From positions 2,708,475 through 2,772,474 of the forward strand of contig JAUKNK010000152.1 in the NCBI GenBank assembly GCA_030765055.1: a stretch of 64,000 nucleotides of DNA, written 5' to 3'. Under the pieces are notes generated by a model. That model was not told the DNA's origin. It did not search any database and saw only the letters and a list, made by a program, of their open reading frames with translations. This stretch comes from Mantis religiosa (lineage: Eukaryota; Arthropoda; Insecta; Mantodea; Mantidae). The position numbers were made by a program, and so were the translations under genes. Positions 42,150 to 51,981 of this stretch are shown here, one piece after another; the stretch's first letter is position 1, and every line of letters starts with the position of its first letter.

Positions 42150-43200
42150 AGTCAAACTAATACTCAATGCTCCACTTATTGCTAGTATTTACCTAGAACG
42201 TGTTTCATTAGGATCTTCCTAACATCATCAGCTGTTGTCGACTAATGGACGTTGGTTCAGTGAACTCCTTGGAGGTGATACGTGCATCTCTGTCGGTATC
42301 TTAATGAACTTAAAATTTGGGTTTTCTTCAACAGTAGTGTCAAAATTAAACAATTTTCTTTCATATTTCTTTATGAAGATTTTTCCTATGTGGTTAATGC
42401 AGCTGGACCTTGGACACTTTTTAATAAGTGAATTTCTCATTCTATATTATAATTCTCCTTCCAAAAATGGTACGGTACTGCCGATTTATCTATTTCTTTG
42501 TTCTTGATGTTCCTAAAATGCTCTTTAAGCCTAATGTTTAAGTTCCTTTCTGTTTTTCCAATGTAAAAGTTGTCAGCCCTTGCAATTTATCCAGTACACA
42601 CCTGATTTTTTGTCTGTGGGTATATCCTTGGTGTTACGTGATTTCAAAAGGTGTTGTACACTAAATTGGTTCTGTGGGGCCAAAGTAATATTGTGTTCTT
42701 TGAAGACTTTTTGGAAAAGGTGTGTAGCTCTGGGATGATATGTAAATTTTCTGTATGAAGTTTCATTGCTGATTGGGGAAAGAGTAGTTACTTGTTTACA
42801 TCTTTGTTGTCTTTTGAATTTATCAATTTTCTTGTTGACCAATTCAGCACTGAATCCATTGTATACTGCAATGTGAATGATATTATTGTACTCTTTGATA
42901 TATTCCATTTTGTTTAAAGGTACACTAGCCAGCCTGTGAGTTAAAATGTTGATAACAGCATGCTTGTGTTGTCGTGGGTTATATCCATCTGATTTTATGA
43001 AATCTTCTGTGTGTGTTTCCTTTCTATGTATGCCAAATTCAAGTTTATTATGTTTTCTGGTAAGTTTCAAATCTAAGAAAGGGATTTCATTGTTTGTCTC
43101 TTTCTATGGAAAATTTTATTGCAGGATTTTGTAAATTAAGCAGTTTTAATGCATCATCCACTTGTTTCTCATTTACTATTGCCCAAATTGTGGTGTCAAC
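42150..43200 (-). pseudogene. PLE copy: RT end, linker and GIY-YIG, decayed
   Basis: Minus strand: IVDTTIWAIVNEKQ (RT catalytic box YVDDxxAI changed to VDTT, so inactive), DALKLLNLQNPAIKF, LEFGIHRKETHTEDFIKSDG, FTYHPRATHLFQKVFKEHN, APQNQFSVQHLL, KSGVYWINCKG with a stop, then GIY-YIG scraps, and IFIKKYERKLFNFD. The 3' end with a hammerhead is at the left. Frameshifts near 42570 and 43090. Confidence 0.85.
42193..42233 (-). ncRNA. Hammerhead ribozyme core at the PLE end
   Basis: CTGATGA (preceded by CAG), stem II TTAGG-AAGAT-CCTAA, GAAAC, then AC, GTT. Core and stem II are perfect; stem I pairs only weakly. Confidence 0.68.
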
Positions 43201-43244
43201 GATACGGAGAAAGGAAACCACCACAATTTGCACTAGTCGAGTAC

Positions 43245-43287
43245 CAGTTGATGATAAGAGCAAAAGCTCTTGAAACATGTCCTGCGA
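43245..43287 (+). ncRNA. Hammerhead-like motif of a second PLE, opposite strand
   Basis: Stem I CAG/CTG, core TTGATGA (C to T at the first position), stem II AAGAGC-AAAA-GCTCTT, GAAAC-AT-GTC. All helices and the GTC triplet are there. It points the other way from the PLE at its left and is followed by GTGTGAGTGAAGCAGTG. Confidence 0.62.
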
Positions 43288-43339
43288 AAAAACAGTGTGA
43301 GTGAAGCAGTGTATCAATATCTTCTCGATTCACTTTTGA

Positions 43340-44700
43340 ACTATGCTCAACTTTACTTCCAGCAAGATGAAGCTTCTGCACATTAAGCATTAACTTGTTG
43401 GACATATCTTTGACTCATGCTGCAATTGAATTCTTGCCACAGTTTCCTTTATTACTCCAATGGATTTCTTCCTTTTGGGTATGGTTAAAGCTAAAATCTA
43501 TGAAAGGAAACTGCAAAATGCTTGGTTACATTGAGGACGTCTTCCACAATCTGGACAACATTCAGCGGTGTTTGCATGTGTGTCAGGGTGTTTCATATAA
43601 CACTTCCATACTGTTATTGTTTGAACATAAAAATAGGTGATGTCAGCTGTAATTTGTTGGCAGCCCCGTATCATGTTCAAATTATTCCAAATTAACATGT
43701 CGCATAAGTTAAATAAGTATATAGTTTTGCTCAATCCTGTATAACAACTTAAATACATGAGAAGAAAATTAATTAAAATACTCTGTCTAGATGAATGCCT
43801 GCAATAACATCAACATACAGACAAACTTTCTGTAGAAAGTGTTATTACCATATTTAAATTACAGGTTACTCCAGATAAAATATTTAGTGATCCGGAAACT
43901 ATTCAATATTTAAATAGAAACCATTGCAAAACAATTTATCTGACATAATTGCCCCTACAGTTCACTAGTGAAATACCTCACATGTCAATGAAATTGTTGT
44001 ATATTACCTAAATCTGTACAATGAGCAAGAAGTGGTGTAAATGTAAGTTTTTGTTTTATGTTTAACATTGGAGCTCTGGGATACTGCAGAAAATAAAATC
44101 ATGAAATTAATTGTTTCCAATTTCCAAAATAAACATTGCTAAATAAAGTAAAACCTGTGATTGCACTCCTGATTATAATGTTATCCCATCTATTATACTC
44201 TATACGTAAATTCTCTAGACATTCAATATCATTGCTGTATAACTTTACTTTTCTTAGTACTTCAAATCCTGGTATTAGAATTTTTTTAATAACAAATTAA
44301 TAAAACTACATATTGTAGGTATATAGGTACATACATGATGTGCAAAATATGTAATGTTTTAAAAATATTGTTACAAAATAGTTGGGTGGCTGGACTTAGC
44401 CACAATTACAACTCAAGTGTTTTATTTGCAAAGCCCTTCAAGTCTGCACTATCAGTATCCTTTTGTGATAAGAGTTTACAAAAGGCTCACTTCCAGTATG
44501 TGTCCTTTGTCTGTTGTTGCATTATGAGCAGTGGAGGCACAAAATGGCAAGGCATAAATGTTTCTATGTAAGCAAGAAAATAACAAATTCTGTAGAAATA
44601 TGACCGAAATTCCACTCCAGATTAAAAGGATTTTGCGAAATCTCTAGGAATTTCCATCTAGTCTTTGAACAATAGTAAAAAGATATCATCAGTGAATAGA
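43340..44700. other. Non-coding DNA
   Basis: No domain recognised in either strand; frames are short and AT-rich. Confidence 0.4.
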
Positions 44701-45203
44701 AGAAAGTAAGAAGCAGTTTAAGTTTGAATTTATGAGTCACTATGTTTACACTCAGTCTTCACTTACTTGTTGTTGTATAATTGAAACGTTTTCAAGATCA
44801 TTCGATCTCATCATCAGCTGTTTGGTGACTAAATGAACCTCCCTCTTCTTCCACTACTACGGAGCTCCGATCACTCTGCCATCTGGTGTTAGGGGCACTA
44901 AGTTTTAATACTTCATTTAATGCCGGGATTTCAAAATTTATAACTTTATCACGGTTTTTGTTTATGAATATTTTTTCCCAAATATCCAATTCTATGGGTG
45001 TACTTAACGATTTTAACAGTTTAATGTTGTGGCCAATGTTGTGGTTTTTTGTCCAAAAATGGTGTGAAACTGCAGATTTTTCTATTTCCTGATTTCAAAT
45101 TGTTGGAGATTGTATTTTTCAGTGGTTTATTTAGCAGGTTCCTCAGACTGAATTTGTTTTGGGGTGCTAGTTTTAAGTTTAGTCTTTTGAAGATTCGTTC
45201 AAA

Positions 45204-45590
45204 CCACTGAAAAATACAATCCCCAACAATTTGAAATCAGGAATTTATCAGATTAATTGTGAAACCTGTGAAAAAAGCTACATAGGAAAAACTAAGAGAA
45301 ACATGTTAACCAGGCAAAAAGAACACCAGAGGAACATTAAGTTGAAACAAACAGAAAAATCTGCAGTTTCACACCATTTTTGGACAAAAAACCACAACAT
45401 TGGCCACAACATTAAACTGTTAAAATCGTTAAGTACACCCATAGAATTGGATATTTGGGAAAAAATATTCATAAACAAAAAACCGTGATAAAGTTATAAA
45501 TTTTGAAATCCCGGCATTAAATGAAGTATTAAAACTTAGTGCCCCTAACACCAGATGGCAGAGTGATCGGAGCTCCGTAGTAGTGGAAGA
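45204..45590 (+). pseudogene. PLE GIY-YIG endonuclease, direct copy
   Basis: KSGIYQINCETCEKSYIGKT, RQKEHQRNIK, KSAVSHHFWTKNHN and LDIWEKIFINK: a whole GIY-YIG module. An extra A at about 45481 (AAAAAACC for AAAACC in the inverted copy) shifts the frame at KKP-stop; the tail FEIPALNEVLK continues in another frame. RT absent. Confidence 0.82.
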
Positions 45591-45616
45591 AGAGGGAGGT
45601 TCATTTAGTCACCAAA

Positions 45617-45656
45617 CAGCTGATGATGAGATCGAATGATCTTGAAAACGTTTCAA
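45617..45656 (+). ncRNA. Hammerhead core, right copy (mirror 44781-44820, minus)
   Basis: CTGATGA at 45620-45626, stem II GAGATC-GAAT-GATCTT, GAAAACG. One extra A compared with GAAAC copies; stem I unclear. Confidence 0.62.
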
Positions 45657-46124
45657 TTATACAACAACAAGTAAGTGAAGACTGAGTGTAAACATAGTGA
45701 CTCATAAATTCAAACTTAAATATGAAGAATACTTCACTGTTAATAATGCTTCTGCTTTTAATATTTAAGAAGCAGTTAATATGAATAGTCTCATGATGCT
45801 TCAAGGGAAACCATGAGACTTCTAGTGGTTGGTTTGACAGATTTAAGCAAAGAATCAACAAATCAGTTGTTAATCACAATTAGTGACAGTGATAATGACA
45901 TACATATCTGTCAACAGTTTAAGAATTTTTCCATTAAAGATACCTCTTCTTGTTCATTTTTAATGCCCGATTTCACCAACAAATGTAAGACTTAACACGA
46001 GTTTAGCAATAGTTAAAACAAAAATTGCATTTCACCAACAAGTGTTAGCGTAACACTCGTGTTAAATCTCATGTTAAATTAACAAGCTGCATTTCTGATG
46101 TTAAGTCCTTAACAATTGTAAATA

Positions 46125-46812
46125 GTCAAAATGGCGAGCATGAACTCAGCTGTTGATGTCGATTTGCTATATTTAAGACCGTCTAAATGGCATTCATAAT
46201 AGAGTACGGCCTATGAGGAGAAATGATTTTAAGAAACTATCCGAAGAAAATTGTTTTACGGAGGTATAGACTGTCGAAACATGTTGCTATGAAGGTTACT
46301 GTGAAAGTACAAGAGAGGTTAGAACATGCATCGAAAGGAATATGGTGATCTCGTCTTTGCGATTTTATAATTCACTGAATTATGTGGATAATACATTGTC
46401 CACCTCCCGTCTTGAAACATTCAAGTCACTTGTCCTTCTTCGCACCTTGTTTTAAATTTACGTAATACTGAGTTAAAACATGCATAGAAAGGAATATGAC
46501 GATCTCGCATTAGCTGCAAGTATTAATAACCTTGCGATTTTATAATTCACTGAATTATGTGAATAATACACTGTCCACCTGCTGTCTTGAAACGTTCAAG
46601 TCACTTGTCCTTCGCACCTCGTTTTAAATTTACGTAATAATGAGTTAGAATATACATCGAAAGGAATATAACGATCTCGCCTTTGCTTCAAGTATTAATA
46701 ACTTTGCGATTTTATAATTCACTGAATTATGTGGATAATACATTGTTCACCTCCCGTCTTGAAACGTTTAAGGCACTTGTTCTTCGCACCTCGTTTTAAA
46801 TTTACATAATAC
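46125..46812 (+). pseudogene. Harbinger transposase N-terminal relic with triplicated segment
   Basis: Frames mix MASMNSAVDVDLLYL, NDFKKLSEENCFTEV, LRRYRLSKHVAMKVTVKVQE and LRFYNSLNYVD, close in wording to Harbinger transposase N-termini. From 46318 a block of about 155-170 bp repeats three times (46318-46473, 46474-46642, 46643-46812), each with CATCGAAAGGAATAT-type start and ATTTACGTAATA-type end. The DDE domain is not present; the PLE interrupts at 46820. Confidence 0.6.
46318..46812. repeat. Three tandem ~165-bp repeats
   Basis: Units share AAAGGAATAT, GATCTCG, TGCGATTTTATAATTCACTGAATTATG, GTCTTGAAAC, CACTTGT and TTTTAAATTTAC words. They lie within the transposase relic, so this is an internal duplication rather than satellite DNA. 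Confidence 0.85.
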
Positions 46813-46825
46813 TGACAAGTATTAT

Positions 46826-47357
46826 GCCATTCCATCTAACAAAAAATCTGGTATATATCAAATTGAATGCTGTGACTGTAGTCAAATTTATATTGGAAAA
46901 ACCAAAAGAAATTTAGAAACAAGAGCAAAGGAACACTTTAGGAACATAAAATAAAAACAATTAGAAAAATCAGCAGTTGCCACGCATTTTTGGGGGAAAA
47001 AACACAACATAAATCCAGAACCAAAATTACTAAAACATACAACAGGAAAAGAAGAACTGTCCACATGGGAACAAATCTTTATTTCAAAAAATAGGAACAA
47101 AGTATTCAATTTCGACATCCCCCAGAAAGATTTGTTCAGCAAGTTCCTCGAACCGCTACCAGAGGAGACCAATGACAAAATATTGCCAGCTACACCAATG
47201 AGAACAAGTTGATGTCCGGCTGAAGATAGAGGGAAGGCCTCAGAAACTGGTTCCGGGAAAATTTAAAAGTAAGTGTTGTTTTGTGTCATTAATTGACTCC
47301 TAATTAATTTAATTTATACAACAACACTGTTTTCAACACTTCCATGAAAGGATTTAT
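46826..47357 (+). repeat. 5' pseudo-LTR of the PLE
   Basis: Partner of 51446-51971. Contains the GIY-YIG end (GIYQIECCDCSQIYIGKTKR) with an in-frame stop in AAATAAAAAC at 46950. The frame is otherwise intact where the 3' copy is broken. Confidence 0.88.
47215..47258 (+). ncRNA. Hammerhead ribozyme, 5' pseudo-LTR
   Basis: Stem I TCCGG/CCGGGA, core CTGAAGA (47220-47226), stem II GAGG-GAAG-CCTC, GAAAC, stem III AC/GT around TG, H17 = T. All three helices form. The triplet is GTT rather than the preferred GTC. Confidence 0.82.
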
Positions 47358-47403
47358 AAAATGGGCAAACAAGTCTTCAAAAAGTGGAAATTATACCAAC
47401 TGA

Positions 47404-48114
47404 TTGCACGTAACAACAGCTGACAATATGGCGGATAAGGTAACCTATTTAAAATTTAAAATGCATGACGGATTCAATGAAAATTTTGGTAATAAGCAAG
47501 AAATAAAAACATTCTTAAAACTGCATGAAAAGAAGAGAAATCTTTTTGCAAACATAAAATTCATAAAACTATGTTTACAAAATAAAGTTACACCCCGATT
47601 TGTCCGGAGGATAGTAAAACCAGGCAACGGAAATCAACAACACAGAGCGGCCGAGAGAAAAGTTTTACAGCTAGAAATCAATAAACATTATAAACATTTG
47701 GAAGAAACGGAATTGAAACTTTATAAACTTCATTCAGTTTTAACGAAAACACTGGGAAACACGATGTGGGATAACTTCGAACAAAACTATTTCACAATGC
47801 TAAGAAAGAAAATGAAAACAAAAACCGAAAAACTAAAGTACAAATTGACCAATTTGATGAACATTTCTTCACATCGAAACCATACCGAAAAAAAGTTTAA
47901 GAATAAGAGACACATCGGAAATAGAAACTTGAGTCCAACAGCAATTAGTCCACACGCTAAATGCAAAATGGCAATAAGTAGCATAAACGAAAAAACAAAC
48001 ATGCAAAACTTTGAAAAAGTTGTAAATCTATCTGATCAAAATTTCTCCGCAAAAGAATTAGGTCTTCTAAACAAAGGATTAAAAACTTGCGTAAGTTTTT
48101 TAAAACGAAATTGA
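47404..48114 (+). pseudogene. PLE N-terminal domain
   Basis: 236 codons, Lys-rich (CLQNKVTPRFVRRIVKPG, WDNFEQNYFTMLRKKMK), ending in VVNLSDQNFSAKELGLLNKG, the conserved segment just before PLE RT. A frameshift near 48112 separates it from the following frame (EIEDYIADINISAVSTS). Function of the N-terminus is not established. Confidence 0.78.
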
Positions 48115-48119
48115 GGACT

Positions 48120-48604
48120 ACATTGCAGATATAAACATTTCGGCAGTGTCTACCAGTATCAAAACAAAATCCACTTAAAAGCCAATGTGAAAATATTTTG
48201 GAAGAAATAAAAACCAGATCCGTTCAGAAGAGCAAACAAAATATTATCCATTCATTGAAACAAAAAAGCGTCATATACACCAAGGCAGACAAAGGTAACA
48301 AAATAGTCATAATGGATAAATCTGATTACCTTGAAAAAATGGAAGAAATGCTAACTAACAGTGAATATAAAACCATTAACAAAAATCCATTAACAGCTTG
48401 CATAAAATCATTTGAAAAAACAATAGCAAAATCAAGTATAATATCAAACAAATATGCAGTTAAACCAGATAACCCAACCTTACCTAGACTTTATGGCTTA
48501 CCCAAAATACACAAACCATCCATAACAATGAGACCTATAGTTAGCAGTATAAATTCACCAACATACAAACTTGCAAAGTGGCTAATAAACAAATTCAACT
48601 CATT
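48120..48604 (+). pseudogene. PLE RT, first part
   Basis: SVIYTKADKGNKIVIMDKSD, LPRLYGLPKIHKPS, MRPIVSSINSPTYKLAKWL: RT blocks before the first catalytic Asp. It is cut at 48604 by the palindromic PLE and resumes at 50471 after the 14-bp duplication AAATTCAACTCATT. Confidence 0.88.
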
Positions 48605-48655
48605 ATTAAATTTTAGATGAGTCGTATTTCTTACACATCTGCTTCACTTTCGTAC

Positions 48656-49530
48656 CTATTTTGAGGACATGTTTCGCAAATCTTCGTTTGCATCTACGGC
48701 TCTTGTGCGACTGACGCTAGATCCAGCGGTGTGGGTAATTCTGGGGTTGTTGCTGCCATCTGTTGATTTAGTGATGAACTGAAATGTGGGATTCTCTTCT
48801 AGCGGGATTTCAAAGTTCATTAGTTGGTTTTTATGTTTTTCTATGTATATCCTCTCCCATATGACGAGTTCAGTATGTTTTTGTACGTATTTTAGTAATT
48901 CTGTGCTATCTTCAATTTCATGTTTTTCAGACCAGAAATGAGCTGCTATTGCGGACTTATCAATATTTTTGTATCTTAAGTGCCTGAAGTGTTCTTTCCT
49001 TCTAGTGACTATGTTTCTTTTTGTCCTCCCTATGTAAATTTTTTCACAGTCTTTACACTTAATTTTGTAAATGCCTGACTTTTCCTCTGGTTTTATCTTA
49101 TCAGTATTATTACTGTGAAGTAGGTTTTTAATGTTGTAATTGTTTTTTGGTGCCAATGTTATATTGTATTTCTTGAATATTTTTTGGAACTTTTTTGTGG
49201 CCCAGGGGTGGTAAGTAAATTTAGCAAATCTAGTTTCTTGTTTTATTGGTGTGAGAGCTGTGATCTGTTTTAATTTCTTTTGAAGTTTGAATAATTTTAG
49301 TTTTTTATCTACAAGGTATTTTCCATATCCATTTTTAATTGCAGTTTTTAAGATTTGATGGTATTCGTTTTGATATTCTTGCTGGCTGAGAGGTAGATTT
49401 ACTAATCTGTGTGTCAGACTGTTGATGGTTGCATGTTTGTGTGGAATTGGGTTGAAACTATTTGCTTTGATGTAATTATCTGTGTGTGTTGCTTTTCTAT
49501 GAATGCCATTCATAGCATTCATGGCATTCA
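48656..49530 (-). CDS. PLE linker and GIY-YIG endonuclease, left palindrome arm
   Basis: Mirror of the right-arm gene on the minus strand, also open. Differences seen: Lys for Glu (TLAPKNNY), Pro for Ser (KPEEK), Val for Gly (NIVTRR), Lys for Asn (SEKHE) and Thr for Ser (KHTEL). GIY-YIG nucleases normally keep the Gly that becomes Val outside the catalytic set; effect unknown. Confidence 0.88.
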
Positions 49531-50374
49531 TAGAAAAGCAACACATACAGATAATTACATCAAAGCAAATAGTTTCAACCCAATTCCACACAAACATGCA
49601 ACCATCAACAGTCTGACACACAGATTAGTAAATCTACCTCTCAGCCAGCAAGAATATCAAAACGAATACCATCAAATCTTAAAAACTGCAATTAAAAATG
49701 GATATGGAAAATACCTTGTAGATAAAAAACTAAAATTATTCAAACTTCAAAAGAAATTAAAACAGATCACAGCTCTCACACCAATAAAACAAGAAACTAG
49801 ATTTGCTAAATTTACTTACCACCCCTGGGCCACAAAAAAGTTCCAAAAAATATTCAAGAAATACAATATAACATTGGCACCAGAAAACAATTACAACATT
49901 AAAAACCTACTTCACAGTAATAATACTGATAAGATAAAATCAGAGGAAAAGTCAGGCATTTACAAAATTAAGTGTAAAGACTGTGAAAAAATTTACATAG
50001 GGAGGACAAAGAGAAACATAGGCACTAGAAGGAAAGAACACTTCAGGCACTTAAGATACAAAAATATTGATAAGTCCGCAATAGCAGCTCATTTCTGGTC
50101 TGAAAATCATGAAATTGAAGATAGCACAGAATTACTAAAATACGTACAAAAACATAGTGAACTCGTCATATGGGAGAGGATATACATAGAAAAACATAAA
50201 AACCAACTAATGAACTTTGAAATCCCGCTAGAAGAGAATCCCACATTTCAGTTCATCACTAAATCAACAGATGGCAGCAACAACCCCAGAATTACCCACA
50301 CCGCTGGATCTAGCGTCAGTCGCACAAGAGCCGTAGATGCAAACGAAGATTTGCGAAACATGTCCTCAAAATAG
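49500..50374 (+). CDS. PLE linker and GIY-YIG endonuclease, right palindrome arm
   Basis: Open frame: GIHRKATHTDNYIKANSFN, NSLTHRLVNLPLSQQEYQNE, FAKFTYHPWATKKFQKIFKK, TLAPENNYNIKNLL, then the nuclease GIYKIKCKDCEKIYIG, TKRNIGTRRKEH, KSAIAAHFWSENHE and ELVIWERIYIEKHK. All GIY-YIG hallmarks are present without a stop. RT is absent (5' truncation). The upstream ~90 bases lie in the mirror arm and are not a real N-terminus. Confidence 0.88.
50328..50367 (+). ncRNA. Degenerate hammerhead, right arm (mirror 48663-48702, minus)
   Basis: Stem I GAG/CTC, stem II TGCAAA/TTTGC, GAAAC-AT-GTC are all present, but the first core strand reads CCGTAGA rather than CTGANGA. Shape kept, catalysis doubtful. Confidence 0.5.
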
Positions 50375-50470
50375 GTACGAAAGTGAAGCAGATGTGTAAG
50401 AAATACGACTCATCTAAAATTTAATAATTTTTCGCTTCACTGTGGTGTTCCAATACAGTGAAATCTCGAT

Positions 50471-51075
50471 AAATTCAACTCATTTCCAAAATTCGATAGC
50501 CTAAGCATCAAAAACACCTATGAACTTATAGAACACATTAAGGATACTGAACTAAATGAAGAGGACACACTAGTCTCATTTGACGTTAAATCACTGTTTC
50601 CCAGCATACCAGTTAAACAACTCCCAACATTGATAGAAAAATGGCTCAAATCACTTGGAATGTCGTCACTTGAAATTTCAGATTACATCGAACTTACCAA
50701 ATTATGCATAGAACAGAATTTCTTCCAGTTTCAAACAAAATATTTCCATCAAACTTCTGGTTTAGCAATGGGCAACCCCATATCACCCTTCCTGGCCGAT
50801 CTGTACATGAGTGCACTAGAAATAAGGATCACTAAAGGTTTCCCATGGATGTTCAAACTCTGGCAAAGATATGTAGATGACATATTTGCCATAGTGCCAG
50901 AAAAACACATCAGTGATGCACTAAAACTTTTAAACATTCAAGAAAAAAGCATCAAGTTTACTGTAGAAGTTGAAAAAGACGAGTATTTACCATTTTTAGA
51001 TCTAAAAATAATCAGAAATAAAAATAGAATAAACTTTGGCATTTACAGAAAACCAACACAGACAACTACATAAAA
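50471..51075 (+). pseudogene. PLE RT, second part
   Basis: Continues with LVSFDVKSLFPSIPVKQLP, FFQFQTKYFHQTSGLAMG, NPISPFLADLYM, RYVDDIFAIV (intact catalytic Asp pair) and EKDEYLPFLDLKI to FGIYRKPTQTTT-stop. Without the insertion, RT would be nearly complete. A frame change at 51060-51075 leads into the linker. Confidence 0.9.
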
Positions 51076-51800
51076 GCTAATGGCTACAATCCAAGATCCC
51101 ACAAACAGGCAATCTTTAATAGTTTAGCACACAGACTGGTCAACATCCCTCTCACAGCAGAAGAATACAAAATAGAATACAACAAAATTATTGAAATAGC
51201 ACAGAAAAATGACTTTCCCAAATCACTAGTAGACAAAAAAGTGAACTTAGCAAAAAAGAAGAAACTACTAAAGGAAACCACAAACCTCTCATCTACAGAA
51301 ACTAAAATGATCTTCAAAAAATTCACTTACCATCCATGGGCCTTTGATAAATTCAAAAAAGTCTTCAAAAAAACAAAACATTCAACTAGCTCCAGTGAAC
51401 CATTACTCCTTAAAAAACCTAATTTGCTCAGACATCAAAGATGTCATTCCATCTAACAAAAAATCTGGTATATATCAAATTGAATGCTGTGACTGTAGTC
51501 AAATTTATATTGGAAAAACCAAAAGAAATTTAGAAACAAGAGCAAAGGAACACTTAGGAACATAAAATACAAACAATTAGAAAAATCAGCAGTTGCCACA
51601 CATTTTTGGGAAAAAAACCACAACATAAATCCAGAACCAAAATTACTAAAACATACAATAGGAAAAGAAGAACTGCCCACATGGGAACAAATCTTTATTT
51701 CAAAAAATAGGAACAAAGTATTCAATTTCGACATCCCCCAGAAAGATTTGTTCAGCAAGTTCCTTGAACCGCCACCAGAGGAGACCGATGACAAAATATT
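51076..51800 (+). pseudogene. PLE linker and GIY-YIG endonuclease
   Basis: EFNKIIEIAQKND-type text, KKFTYHPWAFDKFKKVFKK, QLAPVNHYSLKNLICSD, then KSGIYQIECCDCSQIYIG. A T deletion at about 51556 and a shift near 51370 break it. It completes the N-domain, RT, linker, nuclease order from 47404. Confidence 0.82.
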
Positions 51801-51971
51801 GCCAGCTACACCAATGAGAACAAGTCGATGTCCGGCTGAAGATAGAGGGAAGGCCTCAGAAACTGGTTCCGGGAAAATTTAAAAGTAAGTGTTGTTTTGT
51901 GTCATTAATCGACTCCTAATTAATTTAATTTATACAACAACACTGTTTTCAACACTTCCATGAAAGGATTT
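51446..51971 (+). repeat. 3' pseudo-LTR of the PLE
   Basis: Same sequence with scattered changes; here one T is missing in GAACACTTAGGAAC (51549-51562; CTTTAGG in the 5' copy), shifting the nuclease frame. Confidence 0.88.
51831..51874 (+). ncRNA. Hammerhead ribozyme, 3' pseudo-LTR
   Basis: Identical motif to 47215-47258. Two ribozymes in direct repeat would let the transcript be trimmed to unit length, as proposed for PLEs. Confidence 0.82.
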
Positions 51972-51981
51972 ACTGACAAGT

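Larger units (their letters stand above)
44719..45765 (+). mobile_element. PLE foldback insertion with 12-bp target duplication
   Basis: TAAGAAGCAGTT at 44707-44718 and 45766-45777. The left half is an inverted PLE 3' part, the right half a direct one, pairing about 45218.5 without indels over 44719-45085/45352-45718. The left copy lacks 108 bp of the nuclease (equivalent to 45244-45351); a second paired segment is 45086-45125/45204-45243. The right has a 47-nt tail (45719-45765) with CTTCACTGT, a word also in the tail at 50429-50470. Confidence 0.9.
48605..50470. mobile_element. 1.83-kb near-perfect palindromic PLE insertion
   Basis: Arms 48602-49509 and 49521-50428 pair about 49515 with the two ends checked in register (no net indel) and an 11-nt spacer TCATAGCATTC. 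A 42-nt tail (50429-50470) follows the right arm only. AAATTCAACTCATT at 48591-48604 and 50471-50484 is the 14-bp target duplication in the older PLE. The two encoded proteins differ at only a few residues, so arm identity is roughly 99%. Confidence 0.93.
46821..51971 (+). mobile_element. Full-length pseudo-LTR Penelope-like element
   Basis: Target duplication ACTGACAAGT (46811-46820, 51972-51981). Direct terminal repeats of about 530 bp (46826-47357 and 51446-51971), made of GIY-YIG coding plus 3' UTR, are the pseudo-LTRs known from tandemly arranged PLEs. Between them are N-terminal, RT and linker coding, interrupted at 48605-50470 by another PLE. Both pseudo-LTRs hold a complete hammerhead. 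Confidence 0.9.

Noticed and set aside
44335..44571. 78-codon plus-strand frame
   Set aside because: No recognisable domain, no splice signals or conservation evidence.
46318..46812. CRISPR-like or satellite array
   Set aside because: Only three 165-bp units without spacers, in a eukaryote, inside transposase-derived DNA.
48602..50428. Palindrome as an assembly artefact
   Set aside because: The 14-bp target duplication, a one-sided 42-nt tail, arm differences and sister foldbacks with the same structure make a real insertion more likely, though long reads would settle it.
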